Source: a virus
Direction: 5' to 3' (one strand)
Length of the DNA: 35,020 bases
IMG/VR virus record: IMGVR_UViG_3300036980_000695
Span: 1-35,020 of that record
Under the pieces are notes generated by a model. The model did no database searches. It was given only the letters and a program-made list of their open reading frames with translations, and was not told the origin of the DNA. The translations under genes were made by a program, and so were the position numbers. This document shows, in pieces, positions 1 to 7,208 of the stretch (within the stretch, counting starts at the first letter, position 1; every line of letters begins with the position of its first letter).

Positions 1-55
1 CCGCAGCGCGTTGCCTTGCCGCGAGTGCCATTAACCGATCCGTAGTACCTACTCA

Positions 56-337
56 TTAGGCGCGCTCCTGCATGGCAATTAGGTCGTCCAGGTTGGTTGG
101 CCGCGTCCGCATCCAGGCCACGAGCTCGCTATGCAGCCATCGGCTCATGCCGGTGCTGGGCTTGCGGGGCCTGGGGAACTCGTCTTCCTTTACCATTCGG
201 GCAATAGACCGGGGCGATATGCTAGTCATCGTCGTTACCTCCTCTAGCCGCATGTAGCGCTCGCTATGCAGCTCTTTCACCAGTTCCATAAATGCCTCTT
301 TGAACAGCTGTTTCATCTCGTGGTCGAACTTATTCAC
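56..337 (-). CDS. AlpA/excisionase-like helix-turn-helix DNA-binding protein
   Basis: A 93-residue protein read from a GTG start that overlaps the stop of the upstream gene by four bases (GTGA), with GGAG eight bases before it. A longer reading frame to 439 exists but would overlap the upstream gene heavily. Residues about 28-75 fit a winged helix-turn-helix of the AlpA/MerR-like excisionase type: an RLEEVTTMTSISPRSIARMV recognition segment followed by FPRPRK and a WLHSEL-VAWM helix. Such proteins bind DNA as phage regulators or recombination directionality factors. No integrase is visible here, so a regulatory role is more likely. It is the last minus-strand gene of the window in transcription order. 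The family call is by motif; the target is unknown. Confidence 0.75.
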   Translation of the reverse strand: MNKFDHEMKQLFKEAFMELVKELHSERYMRLEEVTTMTSISPRSIARMVKEDEFPRPRKPSTGMSRWLHSELVAWMRTRPTNLDDLIAMQERA

Positions 338-585
338 TCGTGAAGCTCCGCTGTTAATTCCGGGCCTGTGCTTAGGTGCTGCGCAGTCGCCCACTGGATC
401 AGGCGGGTAATCACGGCCAGGTCTGAAAGGCTCAGCCATGCGTGGGCGCAGCCATCTTCGTCGTGCAACTCAAGGCGGAACGGCAGGCCAGGGCCAAGGT
501 CTGGATCTTGCCCATACTCAACGGCGATCTTTACGTGCGGGCCGCTGTCTAACTCCACGCCTGCAACAAATTCAAGCTTGCTCAT
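334..585 (-). CDS. Hypothetical protein between the nuclease and the HTH gene
   Basis: An 83-residue acidic protein with no recognised domain. Its ATG overlaps the stop of the RecE-like nuclease gene by four bases (ATGA), and its own stop overlaps the GTG of the HTH gene (GTGA), so the three genes form a translationally coupled set. The sequence looks like a compact mixed alpha/beta domain, with a strand-rich N-terminal half and a helical C-terminal segment (LSDLAVITRLIQWATAQH). The function is not recognised; linkage suggests a recombination or replication accessory role, which is inference only. Confidence 0.7.
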   Translation of the reverse strand: MSKLEFVAGVELDSGPHVKIAVEYGQDPDLGPGLPFRLELHDEDGCAHAWLSLSDLAVITRLIQWATAQHLSTGPELTAELHE

Positions 586-1610
586 GCGGTTGCCCCTTCG
601 TCATTGGCTAGCAAGCCTTCGCGCTTTAGCTTCCAGCTGGGTGGGTCAACCATCTCAATCTTGCGCTCGTAGCCAGGCCAGCGGTTGGTGCTCACCGCCA
701 GGAAGTGGGCCGCTAGCTGGCGGCGGTAGATGGCGCGGCCAAGCTCTATGGCCTTGTTGCTCAGGGCCAGCACGCGGGGCTCGTAGGGGGGGTACTTTTC
801 AACGGAAAGGATGAGGTTCGCCCGCACGTCAACGCCAAGCGCAAGCTGCACGAGATCGCGGTAGTAGGCGGCCTGGACCTCGTAGCCCATTTTGAACAGG
901 TCGCGGTCAAACGCCGACGCCGTGTCGCGGGTAGTTTTAAGGTCAACAATTATCTGCTTTTCAGGCAGCCAGCTGTCGATCTTAGCCTTGAGCCACAGGC
1001 CGTGGTGGTCGGGGCTTCTGGCCACCACCATAACCTCTGCCAAACCGCCGTCTATAAACTGCTTAATGAATGGGTCGTGCGTCGTGCGCGCCTCAATTTG
1101 GTAAATGGCCTGCATTTCGCCCTCTTTGAGCAGCGTTTTCCCCTTCCCAGCAGCCTCCCAGGCGTCAAAAGCTACCTCGTAAGCAGGCAGCCACGTCGCC
1201 TCCCATGCTGCAATGGCCTCCTTCCCTGCCTTGCTCTGCCGCGTAACGCCTAGCAGCTCTGGCGGTCTGTCCGGTTGCTTGGGGCGCTCGTCAAGAACCG
1301 CGTACAGCTTGGGGAAAAGCTCGTTCTGTAAAATGGCGCAATGCACCGCTCGGCCAAACACCCTAGCCGGGGTGTCGCCATCGTCCTTGCCCGCTTTGTT
1401 CATTTTTGACCTGGCGTGCGCCGGGCTCTCGTCGTAGTGCGACAGCAGACTTTGATTTGCCGCTGGAAAGGCAAAGTAGTCTTCGTCGCAGACCCTGAAT
1501 AACTGACCAGAGAACGGGCATGTCTTGTCTGGGTTGCGCTCGGCCCAATGCCTCATATCCATGAGTCCATCAAGCGTCGCGTCAACCACCGGATTGGTAG
1601 AAGTCGGCAT
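582..1610 (-). CDS. PD-(D/E)XK exonuclease, RecE/exodeoxyribonuclease VIII-like
   Basis: A 342-residue protein carrying the signature of RecE/YqaJ-type PD-(D/E)XK nucleases. In order: a helical His in GRAVHCAIL (about H90), an acidic residue in LAEVM (about E192), the metal-binding Asp in KAKIDSW (about D212), the core DLK in IVDLKTT (about D223 and K225), and QAAYY (about Q247 to Y250). Family members degrade double-stranded DNA from ends and work with a single-strand annealing protein in phage recombination; no annealing protein is seen in this window. The ATG at 1610 has GGAG eight bases upstream, and a TTG directly before it is less likely. It is the first gene of a three-gene coupled set. 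Confidence 0.85.
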   Translation of the reverse strand: MPTSTNPVVDATLDGLMDMRHWAERNPDKTCPFSGQLFRVCDEDYFAFPAANQSLLSHYDESPAHARSKMNKAGKDDGDTPARVFGRAVHCAILQNELFPKLYAVLDERPKQPDRPPELLGVTRQSKAGKEAIAAWEATWLPAYEVAFDAWEAAGKGKTLLKEGEMQAIYQIEARTTHDPFIKQFIDGGLAEVMVVARSPDHHGLWLKAKIDSWLPEKQIIVDLKTTRDTASAFDRDLFKMGYEVQAAYYRDLVQLALGVDVRANLILSVEKYPPYEPRVLALSNKAIELGRAIYRRQLAAHFLAVSTNRWPGYERKIEMVDPPSWKLKREGLLANDEGATA

Positions 1611-2070
1611 CAATTAGTCTCCGCTGCGTGTGGTGCTCCGGCGCGACTTTTCGTGCCTCGGCATGCCATGTGTGGTGTAGCTCTGCCAACACATAAGCAT
1701 CTAGCCGCTTCGCTTGGCAAGGCAAAACTTACTCGTTTTGTTATAATGCCATCAAGATAGCCGTAGACGCGCGCTGGCCAAGGGCCCTGGCATGGGGTGG
1801 GGGGCGTGCGGCGCGGCGGTCACAACCATCGCAGATGGGCCTGGCGGGCACGCCGATGTTTGCGCGGCCCGGCGCCGGGCAGGTATAATTCTAGGGTCAT
1901 GCCTACCAAGGTCTTGGCCGTAAAGGCTTAGGCGATCTAGAATAACCACATCACCAAAAGCACAATCTAAGGCGGGGTATGCCTCGGCCACCGCGTTTGA
2001 ACTCTACGTCATAAACGGCATGGGGCCATGCTTGAATGGCCACCACCACTACACGCGAGGGGCGAAAGAC
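1611..2070. promoter_or_regulatory. Divergent intergenic region with promoter-like elements
   Basis: A stretch of 460 bases between the minus-strand nuclease gene and the plus-strand HExxH gene, with no convincing gene. It holds two perfect TATAAT hexamers on the plus strand, at 1742-1747 and 1884-1889. The second is preceded by a weak TTGCGC -35 (1860-1865, spacer 18) and by a perfect 14-base palindrome (GCCCGGCGCCGGGC, 1867-1880) lying in the spacer, a typical operator position. The reverse complement around 1742 also resembles a -10 box, so this may serve both directions. The hexamers and palindrome are seen; the function is inferred. Confidence 0.45.
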
Positions 2071-2403
2071 ATGGCGCAGCTGAAGGGGCCACGCAGCTAC
2101 CCGAAGGTGATCCTGATACTGGATCAAGAGTGGACGATAAAGTTCGTTCGCCGGATCGACATCGCGGTTCAGGGTGGCTACCGCGTTATGGGTTCTTGCG
2201 ATAGCGACGAGCGAAACATCAGCATACTGCTTGGCCTAACTCCCTACGAAACCTTCGTGACCTTCATGCACGAGGTGATGCACGCCATGGAGTACGAGTA
2301 CAGGTTTGAGATCCCGCACGCCAAGGTGCTAGACAAGCTGGACATGGCCATGGCGCAGTTCTACCTCGCAAACAACAAGGAAATGCGCCGGATTATCAGC
2401 TGA
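2071..2403 (+). CDS. Small HExxH metallopeptidase-like protein
   Basis: A 110-residue protein starting at an ATG with AGGGG eight bases upstream; an in-frame ATG at 2020 lacks this. The motif FMHEVMHAMEYE (H67, E68, H71) is the zinc-binding HExxH of gluzincin/SprT-like or ImmA-like peptidases, on a predicted helix in the second half. No clear third zinc ligand can be named; an acidic residue in EYEYRFE may serve. Small phage proteins of this kind may be peptidases or zinc-binding structural proteins. It is the only plus-strand gene in the left arm and stands alone behind its own candidate promoter. The substrate is unknown. Confidence 0.7.
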   Translation: MAQLKGPRSYPKVILILDQEWTIKFVRRIDIAVQGGYRVMGSCDSDERNISILLGLTPYETFVTFMHEVMHAMEYEYRFEIPHAKVLDKLDMAMAQFYLANNKEMRRIIS

Positions 2404-2411
2404 AAAGGAAA

Positions 2412-2440
2412 GGCCCCCGCCCCAAACTGGGACGAGGGCC
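2412..2440. terminator. Hairpin terminator between convergent genes
   Basis: A GC-rich inverted repeat: left arm beginning GGCCCCCG, loop AAC, right arm ending GAGGGCC, about 13 pairs with two mismatches. Read on the minus strand it is followed by TTTCCTTTT, so it fits an intrinsic terminator for the minus-strand gene at 2472-2699. On the plus strand it lies nine bases after the stop of the HExxH gene but lacks a T run. Confidence 0.6.
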
Positions 2441-2471
2441 AAAGCCAAGAAGCCAGCACTGAGCAGGCGCC

Positions 2472-2699
2472 TTACTTTACGCGAGGCGGCCGCTGTTTCG
2501 GGTTTTGTTCGTAGCAAATGTTGCGAAAGAAGTGGCTTTGCACGGTGGCGCAGCCCATCCCATCGGCTATGCGGGGCGGCGGTGGCTTCACGGCCTCGGC
2601 TATGTCTGTGTCACAGGTGGCCAGTGTTATCAGTGCGGCCACTATCATCACAAGGGCGGTCAGTGCGCCTATGCCGTTTTGCGTATCGTACGTTTGCAT
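2472..2699 (-). CDS. Small membrane protein
   Basis: A 75-residue protein beginning at MQTYDTQNGIG (start 2699, weak AGGG upstream). Residues about 9-28 form one hydrophobic membrane segment (GIGALTALVMIVAALITLAT) ending at a Cys, followed by an acidic stretch, a PPPPR run, two further Cys residues and a basic C-terminus. The topology would be a signal-anchored protein with a periplasmic tail, possibly with a disulfide. It does not match a holin or spanin I recognise. A longer frame to 2747 exists without a better start. Confidence 0.5.
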   Translation of the reverse strand: MQTYDTQNGIGALTALVMIVAALITLATCDTDIAEAVKPPPPRIADGMGCATVQSHFFRNICYEQNPKQRPPRVK

Positions 2700-2812
2700 G
2701 TTGGCCCTACTTGGCTGTGGTTTCTGTGTGGCGTCATTGCCACGCAAAGGTGCTTCTAGCTGCGTCTACTATAGGGGGGCTGGCCTGGGTGGCCCCCCCC
2801 CCTGCTAGCGCG

Positions 2813-3064
2813 TCATAACCCATCCTGCTTGGTCAGCGTAGCTGTCAGGTTTTCATGGAAGTCGCATAGCATTTCATTCAGCATATGGTCGCGCCCCGAA
2901 ACATACAGCAGCATCGCGCCGGTGCCATTGAAGGTGAAGGGCACGCCGGCGTCTTGGGCCCGTGCCATTGCGGAAATGGTAGTGAGCGCCTGGGCGAGCA
3001 GCACCTCGGGCGGAATCCTCCCACTCTTGGCCTTTGCGTCTGCTTTGGTTGCTTTCTTTTTCAT
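2813..3064 (-). CDS. Hypothetical protein with lysine-rich N-terminus
   Basis: An 83-residue protein with a basic N-terminus (MKKKATKADAKAKSGR) and then a predicted helical and strand domain. The ATG overlaps the preceding stop by four bases (ATGA), so it is coupled to the zinc-ribbon gene upstream. No family is recognised. It is the last gene of a coupled run that begins at 4407. Confidence 0.6.
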   Translation of the reverse strand: MKKKATKADAKAKSGRIPPEVLLAQALTTISAMARAQDAGVPFTFNGTGAMLLYVSGRDHMLNEMLCDFHENLTATLTKQDGL

Positions 3065-3255
3065 GGTGTCACCTTCACGTGGCCTAGTAGCACGGCCTGC
3101 TCAAGCCCCATCATCTTTAGGCGTTGGCATTCCGGGCATGTGTATTTTTCAGCGTCAGGTTCTACGCCGCTACAGGTGGTCACGTCGTCGCAGTGGGCGC
3201 AGTAGCCAGCGTAGTCTTCACACAGGGCTCTGTAGGTGCGTATGGTCATTTCCAT
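3061..3255 (-). CDS. Small zinc-ribbon protein
   Basis: A 64-residue protein with two Cys pairs, YCAHC and TCPEC, separated by about 21 residues that include a further Cys. This is a classic zinc-ribbon or zinc-finger spacing. The ATG at 3255 has GAGGAG five bases upstream and overlaps the end of the previous gene; a second ATG at 3249 sits in an ATGA overlap and is an alternative. Such phage proteins often bind nucleic acid or a host polymerase, but no specific function can be assigned. Confidence 0.6.
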   Translation of the reverse strand: MEMTIRTYRALCEDYAGYCAHCDDVTTCSGVEPDAEKYTCPECQRLKMMGLEQAVLLGHVKVTP

Positions 3256-3716
3256 TGCTTCTCCTCTGCGTCCCATTTCATGTTGCGGTACACGCCGTAC
3301 AGCGGGTCTTCCAGGCCGGTGTCAAACAGGCGGCCTACGATGGAGCCAAGCATAAATATAGTTTCTGGCTCCAAGCCAGTGCGGCGGCGCAGCTCGGCAT
3401 AGCAGGGGGCGCTAAACTCGTTGTTTGGTTCTTTTCCGTCGATGACGTCAGCATAGCAATCCCACAGCAGGTCCATGGTGCTTGCGGTCCAGCCAATTTC
3501 GCCTGGCACATCGGGCACCGGCTTCTGTTCTGTGTCAGCAGCAAAGGGGGCAATCGCTGTTTCAATTTCATCGCAAGTCCTTTGCATGGCGGGTATCATG
3601 CCGTCAATTCGCCAGGAAGGATTCGGTGCTAGCCTGCAAGCACCTGAGTCTTCTTGAGCAAGGACGCCAAGCTGGTACAGGGTTGGCCATCGGTTCACAA
3701 ATTTGTTCGTGCTCAT
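3246..3716 (-). CDS. Hypothetical 156-residue protein
   Basis: A soluble, acidic, mostly helical-looking protein with no recognised motif. Its ATG overlaps the stop of the upstream gene by four bases (ATGA). It belongs to the minus-strand run 2813-4407 of small coupled accessory genes. Amino-acid composition is balanced, without the Arg/Pro bias of shadow frames, which supports it being real. Confidence 0.65.
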   Translation of the reverse strand: MSTNKFVNRWPTLYQLGVLAQEDSGACRLAPNPSWRIDGMIPAMQRTCDEIETAIAPFAADTEQKPVPDVPGEIGWTASTMDLLWDCYADVIDGKEPNNEFSAPCYAELRRRTGLEPETIFMLGSIVGRLFDTGLEDPLYGVYRNMKWDAEEKQWK

Positions 3717-4051
3717 TGCACCTCCTTCCGGCTTGGTGTGTAGTCTGGCGCTGGCCTCGCACGGTAAACCCGCGCCGTGGTTTCAAAGTAGATCTCAGTC
3801 CAGACGCCAGGGGCCTTGCCAGTGGCGATGGCGTTGCGCTCCTTCTTGGTGCGCGCGGTGGCATAGTGGCAGGAGGTCACCGTGCCGTATGCTTCGCGGC
3901 ACGCGGCGGCGCTGTAGTCGTACTTGTAGTGGGTGCAGCGCACGACCATGCCGCCGTCAAAGGCGAACACGTAGTAAAGCTGTTTCTTGTCGGCTGTCAC
4001 GGCGGCACCTCCGGGTTGTGGCGGCTGTGGCCTTGGTGGCTTCAGTTCCAT
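3713..4051 (-). CDS. Hypothetical 112-residue protein
   Basis: It starts at an ATG preceded by a strong GGGAGGTG, and overlaps the end of the upstream gene by ten bases. The N-terminus is proline-rich (about residues 1-18), followed by a likely alpha/beta domain (KKQLYYVFAFDGGMVV onward) with aromatic and Cys residues. No family is recognised. The stop is coupled to the next gene by ATGA. Confidence 0.65.
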   Translation of the reverse strand: MELKPPRPQPPQPGGAAVTADKKQLYYVFAFDGGMVVRCTHYKYDYSAAACREAYGTVTSCHYATARTKKERNAIATGKAPGVWTEIYFETTARVYRARPAPDYTPSRKEVQ

Positions 4052-4407
4052 CCCTGCACCTCCCAGGCGGCGTCAAACATCGTCACCAGCCAGCGTGCGG
4101 CGGCCTTGTTCGGCCCTTCGTAGGTTTGCACTTCGCTGACCAAGTAATCCAATATCAGGGTGGTGCACAAGTCGCCTTGGGCAAGCATCCAGGCAGCCTC
4201 GGCCCTGGCGGCAGCCACCATGTCGGGGCAGGCGGCAAACATCGCCAAGATGGCGCCAGTCATCCCAGCGCCTTGTACGGCGTATTTCTTGGAGAAGTCG
4301 CCTTCCAGATCGTCTGACAGGCAGCCCCGGTTATTGTAGGCGACAACAAACGTGGCGAGGCGGAACAGCGGGTCTTCAAAGGAAAACCCTGTGTAAACGG
4401 TGTCCAT
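4042..4407 (-). CDS. Hypothetical 121-residue helical protein
   Basis: An Ala-rich, helical-looking protein whose ATG follows AAGGAG with a six-base spacer. The leader carries the ACACCAAGGAGC element that recurs before several genes of this arm. It is first in the coupled run 2813-4407. Function is not recognised. Confidence 0.65.
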   Translation of the reverse strand: MDTVYTGFSFEDPLFRLATFVVAYNNRGCLSDDLEGDFSKKYAVQGAGMTGAILAMFAACPDMVAAARAEAAWMLAQGDLCTTLILDYLVSEVQTYEGPNKAAARWLVTMFDAAWEVQGWN

Positions 4408-4432
4408 ATCTGGCTCCTTGGTGTTGTGTCAT

Positions 4433-4816
4433 TCACTTGGGTGCTGGTCCTGCTACTGCTTCTGCTGGCGGTGGTACGTCTTGCGTGGGGGTGCCCCCAT
4501 GTAGGCGTATCCACTGGGCGCTCGCCTTGTAGTGGCCCTGGGCCCGCTTGAACATGACGGAATCAGCGGGGCCGTAAGCGCCGCTTTTCATGCCAGCCTG
4601 CAATATGTCGCACCGCTGCTGCATCATGGCCGTGCTGCGCTTCAGGCCAATGGGGTAGCCAAACTCGTTCTTGCGTTCGGTGCTGGCGGGGGGCGCCACC
4701 ACGACGGGGGCAGCCACCACGACAGGCGGAGCCACCACCGCAATAGGTGGTGCAGGGGCGAAATCCACCACCGGGGTGGCCGCGTTAGCGGTGCTTTGCT
4801 TCTTTGCCTTTGCCAT
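4433..4816 (-). CDS. Ala/Pro/Val-rich protein, paralogue of 7209-7631
   Basis: A 127-residue protein starting at MAKAKKQ, with AAGGAG nine bases upstream; the frame runs further to 4960 without a start that fits. It has a basic N-terminus, a low-complexity Ala/Pro/Val linker (about residues 17-47), and then a domain with GYPIGL, a helix around CDILQAGMKSGAYGP, and YKASAQWI. The protein at 7209-7631 has the same order: MAK basic start, A/P/V linker, GYALGI, NVLAAGLAAGTYGQ and YTASVGWV. The two are clearly related by eye. An abundant small DNA-binding or virion-associated protein is possible, but nothing shows this. Confidence 0.65.
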   Translation of the reverse strand: MAKAKKQSTANAATPVVDFAPAPPIAVVAPPVVVAAPVVVAPPASTERKNEFGYPIGLKRSTAMMQQRCDILQAGMKSGAYGPADSVMFKRAQGHYKASAQWIRLHGGTPTQDVPPPAEAVAGPAPK

Positions 4817-4990
4817 AACAGATAACTCCTTGGACTGTGGTTGCTGACCTGTAACCCTTGTCGCAGTAGGCGTCTGGGGTTTGACGCCCCAGCCGTTTTG
4901 TGCCAGCGGGGGCTTACAATGCTTAACGGCATAGATGCAACAAAACTTTAGCGTGACCAAAAATAAATATGCGTTTTGATGTTCCCTGGC

Positions 4991-5383
4991 CTAGCGGGGC
5001 CCCCCGGTGAAGTCAGGCGGCGCAGGCTGCTCGTCGGTGGTGACGGGCGGCGGCGTGTCGGTCTCTGGCTCTGGTGGCTCATCCTCTTCCTTTTCGGTTG
5101 GTGTCGGCTCTGGTGGCTTTTGGGCCACTGGCATCTGTGGCCGTAGGTCAATCACCTCCCACGCACCGTCGGCGCAGACGTAGAAGGCAGCGGCGGTTTT
5201 GACGTAGCGCAGCGCTCCTTCGTACAGGGTGTCGCACGTCGGCAGGGTGGCCATGTCGGCCACGGCGTAGGCCGTCAGGTCGGGGCGTGGTTTGACCGCG
5301 GCTGGCTTGGCCTGTTCTTTGTCGGGGTCTGCGGTGCCACAGCCTGTCAGGGCGGCGGCTAGTATCAAGGCGTAGGTTCGCAT
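4991..5383 (-). CDS. Predicted lipoprotein with Pro/Glu-rich tail
   Basis: A 130-residue protein with a short signal sequence ending in the lipobox LTGC (MRTYALILAAALTGC), so the mature protein should be lipidated at Cys15 and tethered to a bacterial membrane. A short domain follows with two Cys (TLPTCDTLYEGALRYV, then FYVCADGAW), and residues about 87-130 are rich in Pro, Glu and Thr. Phage lipoproteins of this sort can act in superinfection exclusion or as spanin parts, but nothing specific is seen. A TTG at 5392 forms a TTGA overlap with the upstream stop but lies only two bases from GAGGAG; the ATG at 5383 is preferred. Confidence 0.7.
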   Translation of the reverse strand: MRTYALILAAALTGCGTADPDKEQAKPAAVKPRPDLTAYAVADMATLPTCDTLYEGALRYVKTAAAFYVCADGAWEVIDLRPQMPVAQKPPEPTPTEKEEDEPPEPETDTPPPVTTDEQPAPPDFTGGPR

Positions 5384-5388
5384 GGTGT

Positions 5389-5889
5389 TCAAATCTCCTC
5401 GTCGGTTGCGCGTGTAATCGCTTGGGCAAACAGTTTGAGGGCGTAGTTGTTGTCTAGCGTGCGGTCGTACTCTTGCCAGGCCATGGCGTCGCCGCGGGCC
5501 GTAGCCGCGATCACGTACCAGCCGTCGGCCTGGAGGATGATGCGTACAAGGACGCCCCCGGTGGTTTCAAGCAGGGCGCAGGTCACATTATCGTCGTCGT
5601 CGCCGCAGGCGGTACATGCGCCGTCTGGGGGCAGTGCCGCACAGCAGGTGCGACAGGCACGCGGGATATTGACGGGGTTTACCGCTTTGACGTGGACAAC
5701 GGGGGCGACAACTTGGGGAAGTCGACGGCGGCGTGCCGTCATTTGTGCGGCCACGGCGGCGGCCTCGGCCTCGGTTTCGTACAGGGTGACGTCGGTAGTC
5801 AGGTCCTCGTGCCAATGGGTGTCGGTCCTGGCGTATGTCAGGCACCCTTCGCTGGTGTAGCTCGCCAGGTAATACTTGTTGCTGGTCAT
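5389..5889 (-). CDS. Hypothetical protein with central zinc ribbon
   Basis: A 166-residue protein starting at MTSNKYYLASYT, with AAGGGAG eight bases upstream inside the repeated CAAAAGGGAGC leader. The N-terminal 50 residues resemble a small phage domain (strand, then a helix YETEAEAAAVAAQM). The middle holds CRTCC and CTACG, a likely zinc ribbon, followed by an acidic DDDD run and a strand-rich C-terminal part. The function is not recognised. Confidence 0.65.
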   Translation of the reverse strand: MTSNKYYLASYTSEGCLTYARTDTHWHEDLTTDVTLYETEAEAAAVAAQMTARRRRLPQVVAPVVHVKAVNPVNIPRACRTCCAALPPDGACTACGDDDDNVTCALLETTGGVLVRIILQADGWYVIAATARGDAMAWQEYDRTLDNNYALKLFAQAITRATDEEI

Positions 5890-5923
5890 GGTCTTGGCTC
5901 CCTTTTGATGTGGTGCTTGGCGT

Positions 5924-6319
5924 TCATTCTTGGGCCCTGTAAAAGGCGTCCATTTCGGCGTATACGTCGGCGTCATGTTCAACCTGGCGCTTGGCCTGGC
6001 GCTTGGTCATGCCTTCGCGTCGGTAGCGCTGTACCTCGCGCTTGGCGGCCTTTATCTCTTCGCGTTCGGCCTTGCGCTCCACCTCGGCGTGGGTGGGTAG
6101 GCCAAGGGTCAGCAGGTCGGCGGTATACAGGTAGTCTTTTGATGTGCTCACCTCTTTGTAACTGGCAACCTCGCCGGTCAGGCCACACCAGTGGTAGGTG
6201 AGCAAGATGCCGCTTTTGAGGCGGATATGCCGCGTGTCGCGGGCGTATGGGTCGTGCTTCGGGCCTACGGCGGTGTGGCGCGCGGCGCTCACCCAGGCAA
6301 TCTTTCCTATGTTGGTCAT
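5924..6319 (-). CDS. Hypothetical protein with basic coiled-coil C-terminus
   Basis: A 131-residue protein from MTNIGKIAWVS, preceded by AAAGGGG in the repeated ACACCAAAAAGGGG leader. Residues about 1-75 look like a strand-rich domain; residues about 76-125 form a long charged helix rich in Lys, Arg and Glu (VERKAEREEIKAAKREVQRY), likely a coiled coil. No family is recognised. Confidence 0.65.
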   Translation of the reverse strand: MTNIGKIAWVSAARHTAVGPKHDPYARDTRHIRLKSGILLTYHWCGLTGEVASYKEVSTSKDYLYTADLLTLGLPTHAEVERKAEREEIKAAKREVQRYRREGMTKRQAKRQVEHDADVYAEMDAFYRAQE

Positions 6320-6348
6320 TTCGTGGTCCCCTTTTTGGTGTAGTGTTC

Positions 6349-6600
6349 CTATCTGTTCGTGCCAAGCAGCAGCGGGTTCCCGTCCTTGAACTGCTCCAGC
6401 ACGGCTTCTAGTCTTTTGATGTGGGGTTCGTAAAATTGGCGGCATAATTCTTCGTCAGCGGCGTGTGCGTCGTTAATCGCCATTTGCAGCTTTTCTATCT
6501 CCTTCTCAACCAGGCGCTGGATCAGGAACCAGGTGCCAACATCGGTTGCGAGCTCAAACTTGACCTGGGGCAGCTTGGCTAGGTGTAGTTCCATCTTCAT
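6349..6600 (-). CDS. Small helical protein
   Basis: An 83-residue protein of mostly long helices (LIQRLVEKEIEKLQMAINDA; HIKRLEAVLEQF). Two starts compete: ATG 6600, three bases after AGGGAG, and ATG 6594, nine bases after it. The second has the more usual spacing, the first gives MKMEL. The leader carries the ACACCAAAAGGGAGC element. Function is not recognised. Confidence 0.6.
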   Translation of the reverse strand: MKMELHLAKLPQVKFELATDVGTWFLIQRLVEKEIEKLQMAINDAHAADEELCRQFYEPHIKRLEAVLEQFKDGNPLLLGTNR

Positions 6601-6628
6601 GTGCTCCCTTTTGGTGTAGTCGTTCCCT

Positions 6629-6838
6629 CTAGGCCCCCAGTGGGGGGCTTTGACCGCACGGTGCTTTCGTTGGCACTTCGTTTGCGCGAGCCCAAAACCA
6701 CCGTGGCCAAGCATCTGGCGCGAGCGCCGCGTTGAGGGGGTGCATGGCGGCCATGGCCTCGGCGCGAGTTTCGTATGGCCCAAGAACTTGAAGCGGTGTG
6801 CCACATGGGCTGGAGCAGAGCATGATTACGAACTGCAT
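6629..6838 (-). CDS. Small hypothetical protein
   Basis: A 69-residue protein from MQFVIMLCSSPCG, preceded by AAAGGGG five bases upstream. It has a strand, helix and strand pattern (VLGPYETRAEAMAAM), common in small phage proteins that follow a display such as 'YETRAEA'. Its last codons lie inside a GC hairpin (6632-6649, GCCCCC paired with GGGGGC) that may act on the RNA. An open frame continues upstream to 7495 but runs through the repeat block and is not a real extension. Confidence 0.55.
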   Translation of the reverse strand: MQFVIMLCSSPCGTPLQVLGPYETRAEAMAAMHPLNAALAPDAWPRWFWARANEVPTKAPCGQSPPLGA

Positions 6839-6873
6839 TTTGACCCCTTTGGTTGAGTTGCCACTAAGAAGCT

Positions 6874-6981
6874 GACTTTGAACTGGCCCTAGACTTTGAC
6901 GTGCCACCAGACTTTGAACTGGGCCGGGACTTTGAACTGCCACCAGACTTTGAACTGGAGGCGGACTTTGAACTGGGCGGC
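6874..6981. repeat. Six 18-bp direct repeats (iteron-like)
   Basis: GACTTTGA recurs at 6874, 6892, 6910, 6928, 6946 and 6964, a strict 18-base period. The first 12 positions, GACTTTGAACTG, are kept in five of six copies (the second reads GACTTTGACGTG) and the last six vary. The period and the conserved core resemble iterons bound by replication or partition proteins, but 18 is also a multiple of three, so a coding repeat is not excluded. Confidence 0.85.
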
Positions 6982-7023
6982 GACAGCAGCAGGGCGAGGG
7001 GAGCGCAGACGCGAGAGCCGACA

Positions 7024-7082
7024 CCTGCCTGGAAAATGCCTGCCGAAAAGATGCCTGCCTGGAAAATGCCTGCCGAAAACAT
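7024..7082. repeat. Two 30-bp direct repeats
   Basis: The unit CCTGCCTGGAAAATGCCTGC followed by CGAAAA occurs at 7024 and 7054, a 30-base period. Each unit is built of two similar 15-base halves (GCCTGG-AAAAT and GCCGAAAA-AT types). It lies 43 bases after the 18-bp array. Confidence 0.85.
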
Positions 7083-7182
7083 GCCCGATTTTGCGGAGGC
7101 GACGCCAGGGCCGACCCTGGGGAGGCCGCAGCCACGGAGGCGACAGGGGAAGCCGCCGGGCTGCGCAGGAGGGGGGAACGTG

Positions 7183-7208
7183 GGGCCCAGGGGCGACCCC
7201 AAGGGCCC
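7183..7208 (-). terminator. GC hairpin directly after the 7209-7631 gene
   Basis: Arms GGGCCC at 7183-7188 and 7203-7208 enclose a second stem GGGG-CGA-CCCC (7190-7200), with a one- to two-base bulge. On the minus strand it starts at the base after the stop codon. No T run follows, so it is either a Rho-type/processing barrier or an attenuator rather than a textbook terminator. Confidence 0.45.

Larger units (their letters stand above)
6839..7182. other. Tandem-repeat region, no firm gene
   Basis: These bases lie between two minus-strand genes. They are filled by an 18-bp and a 30-bp tandem repeat (listed separately). Because of the repeats nearly all frames are open in both directions, so an open frame is weak evidence here. 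The best minus-strand candidate starts at a TTG at 7202 and ends at 6864 (112 residues, with repeated AGIF and SSKS units). The plus strand has DFEL repeats from a GTG at 6901 without a ribosome-binding site. A non-coding role (iterons, protein-binding array) is equally possible. Confidence 0.5.

Noticed and set aside
56-337. Excisionase of a lysogeny module
   Set aside because: The HTH type would allow it, but no integrase or attachment-site repeat is visible, so only DNA binding is claimed.
1752-1991. 79-codon minus-strand frame in the divergent region
   Set aside because: Composition is Pro/Ala/Arg-biased, no ribosome-binding site, and it would cover the promoter-like elements.
6874-6981. 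CRISPR array
   Set aside because: The repeat unit is 18 bases with only six variable bases and no spacers of usable length; no cas genes are seen.
6864-7202. 112-residue minus-strand frame with AGIF and SSKS repeats
   Set aside because: Starts at a TTG inside a GC hairpin and is open mainly because the DNA repeats have periods divisible by three; kept only as a possibility in the repeat-region entry.
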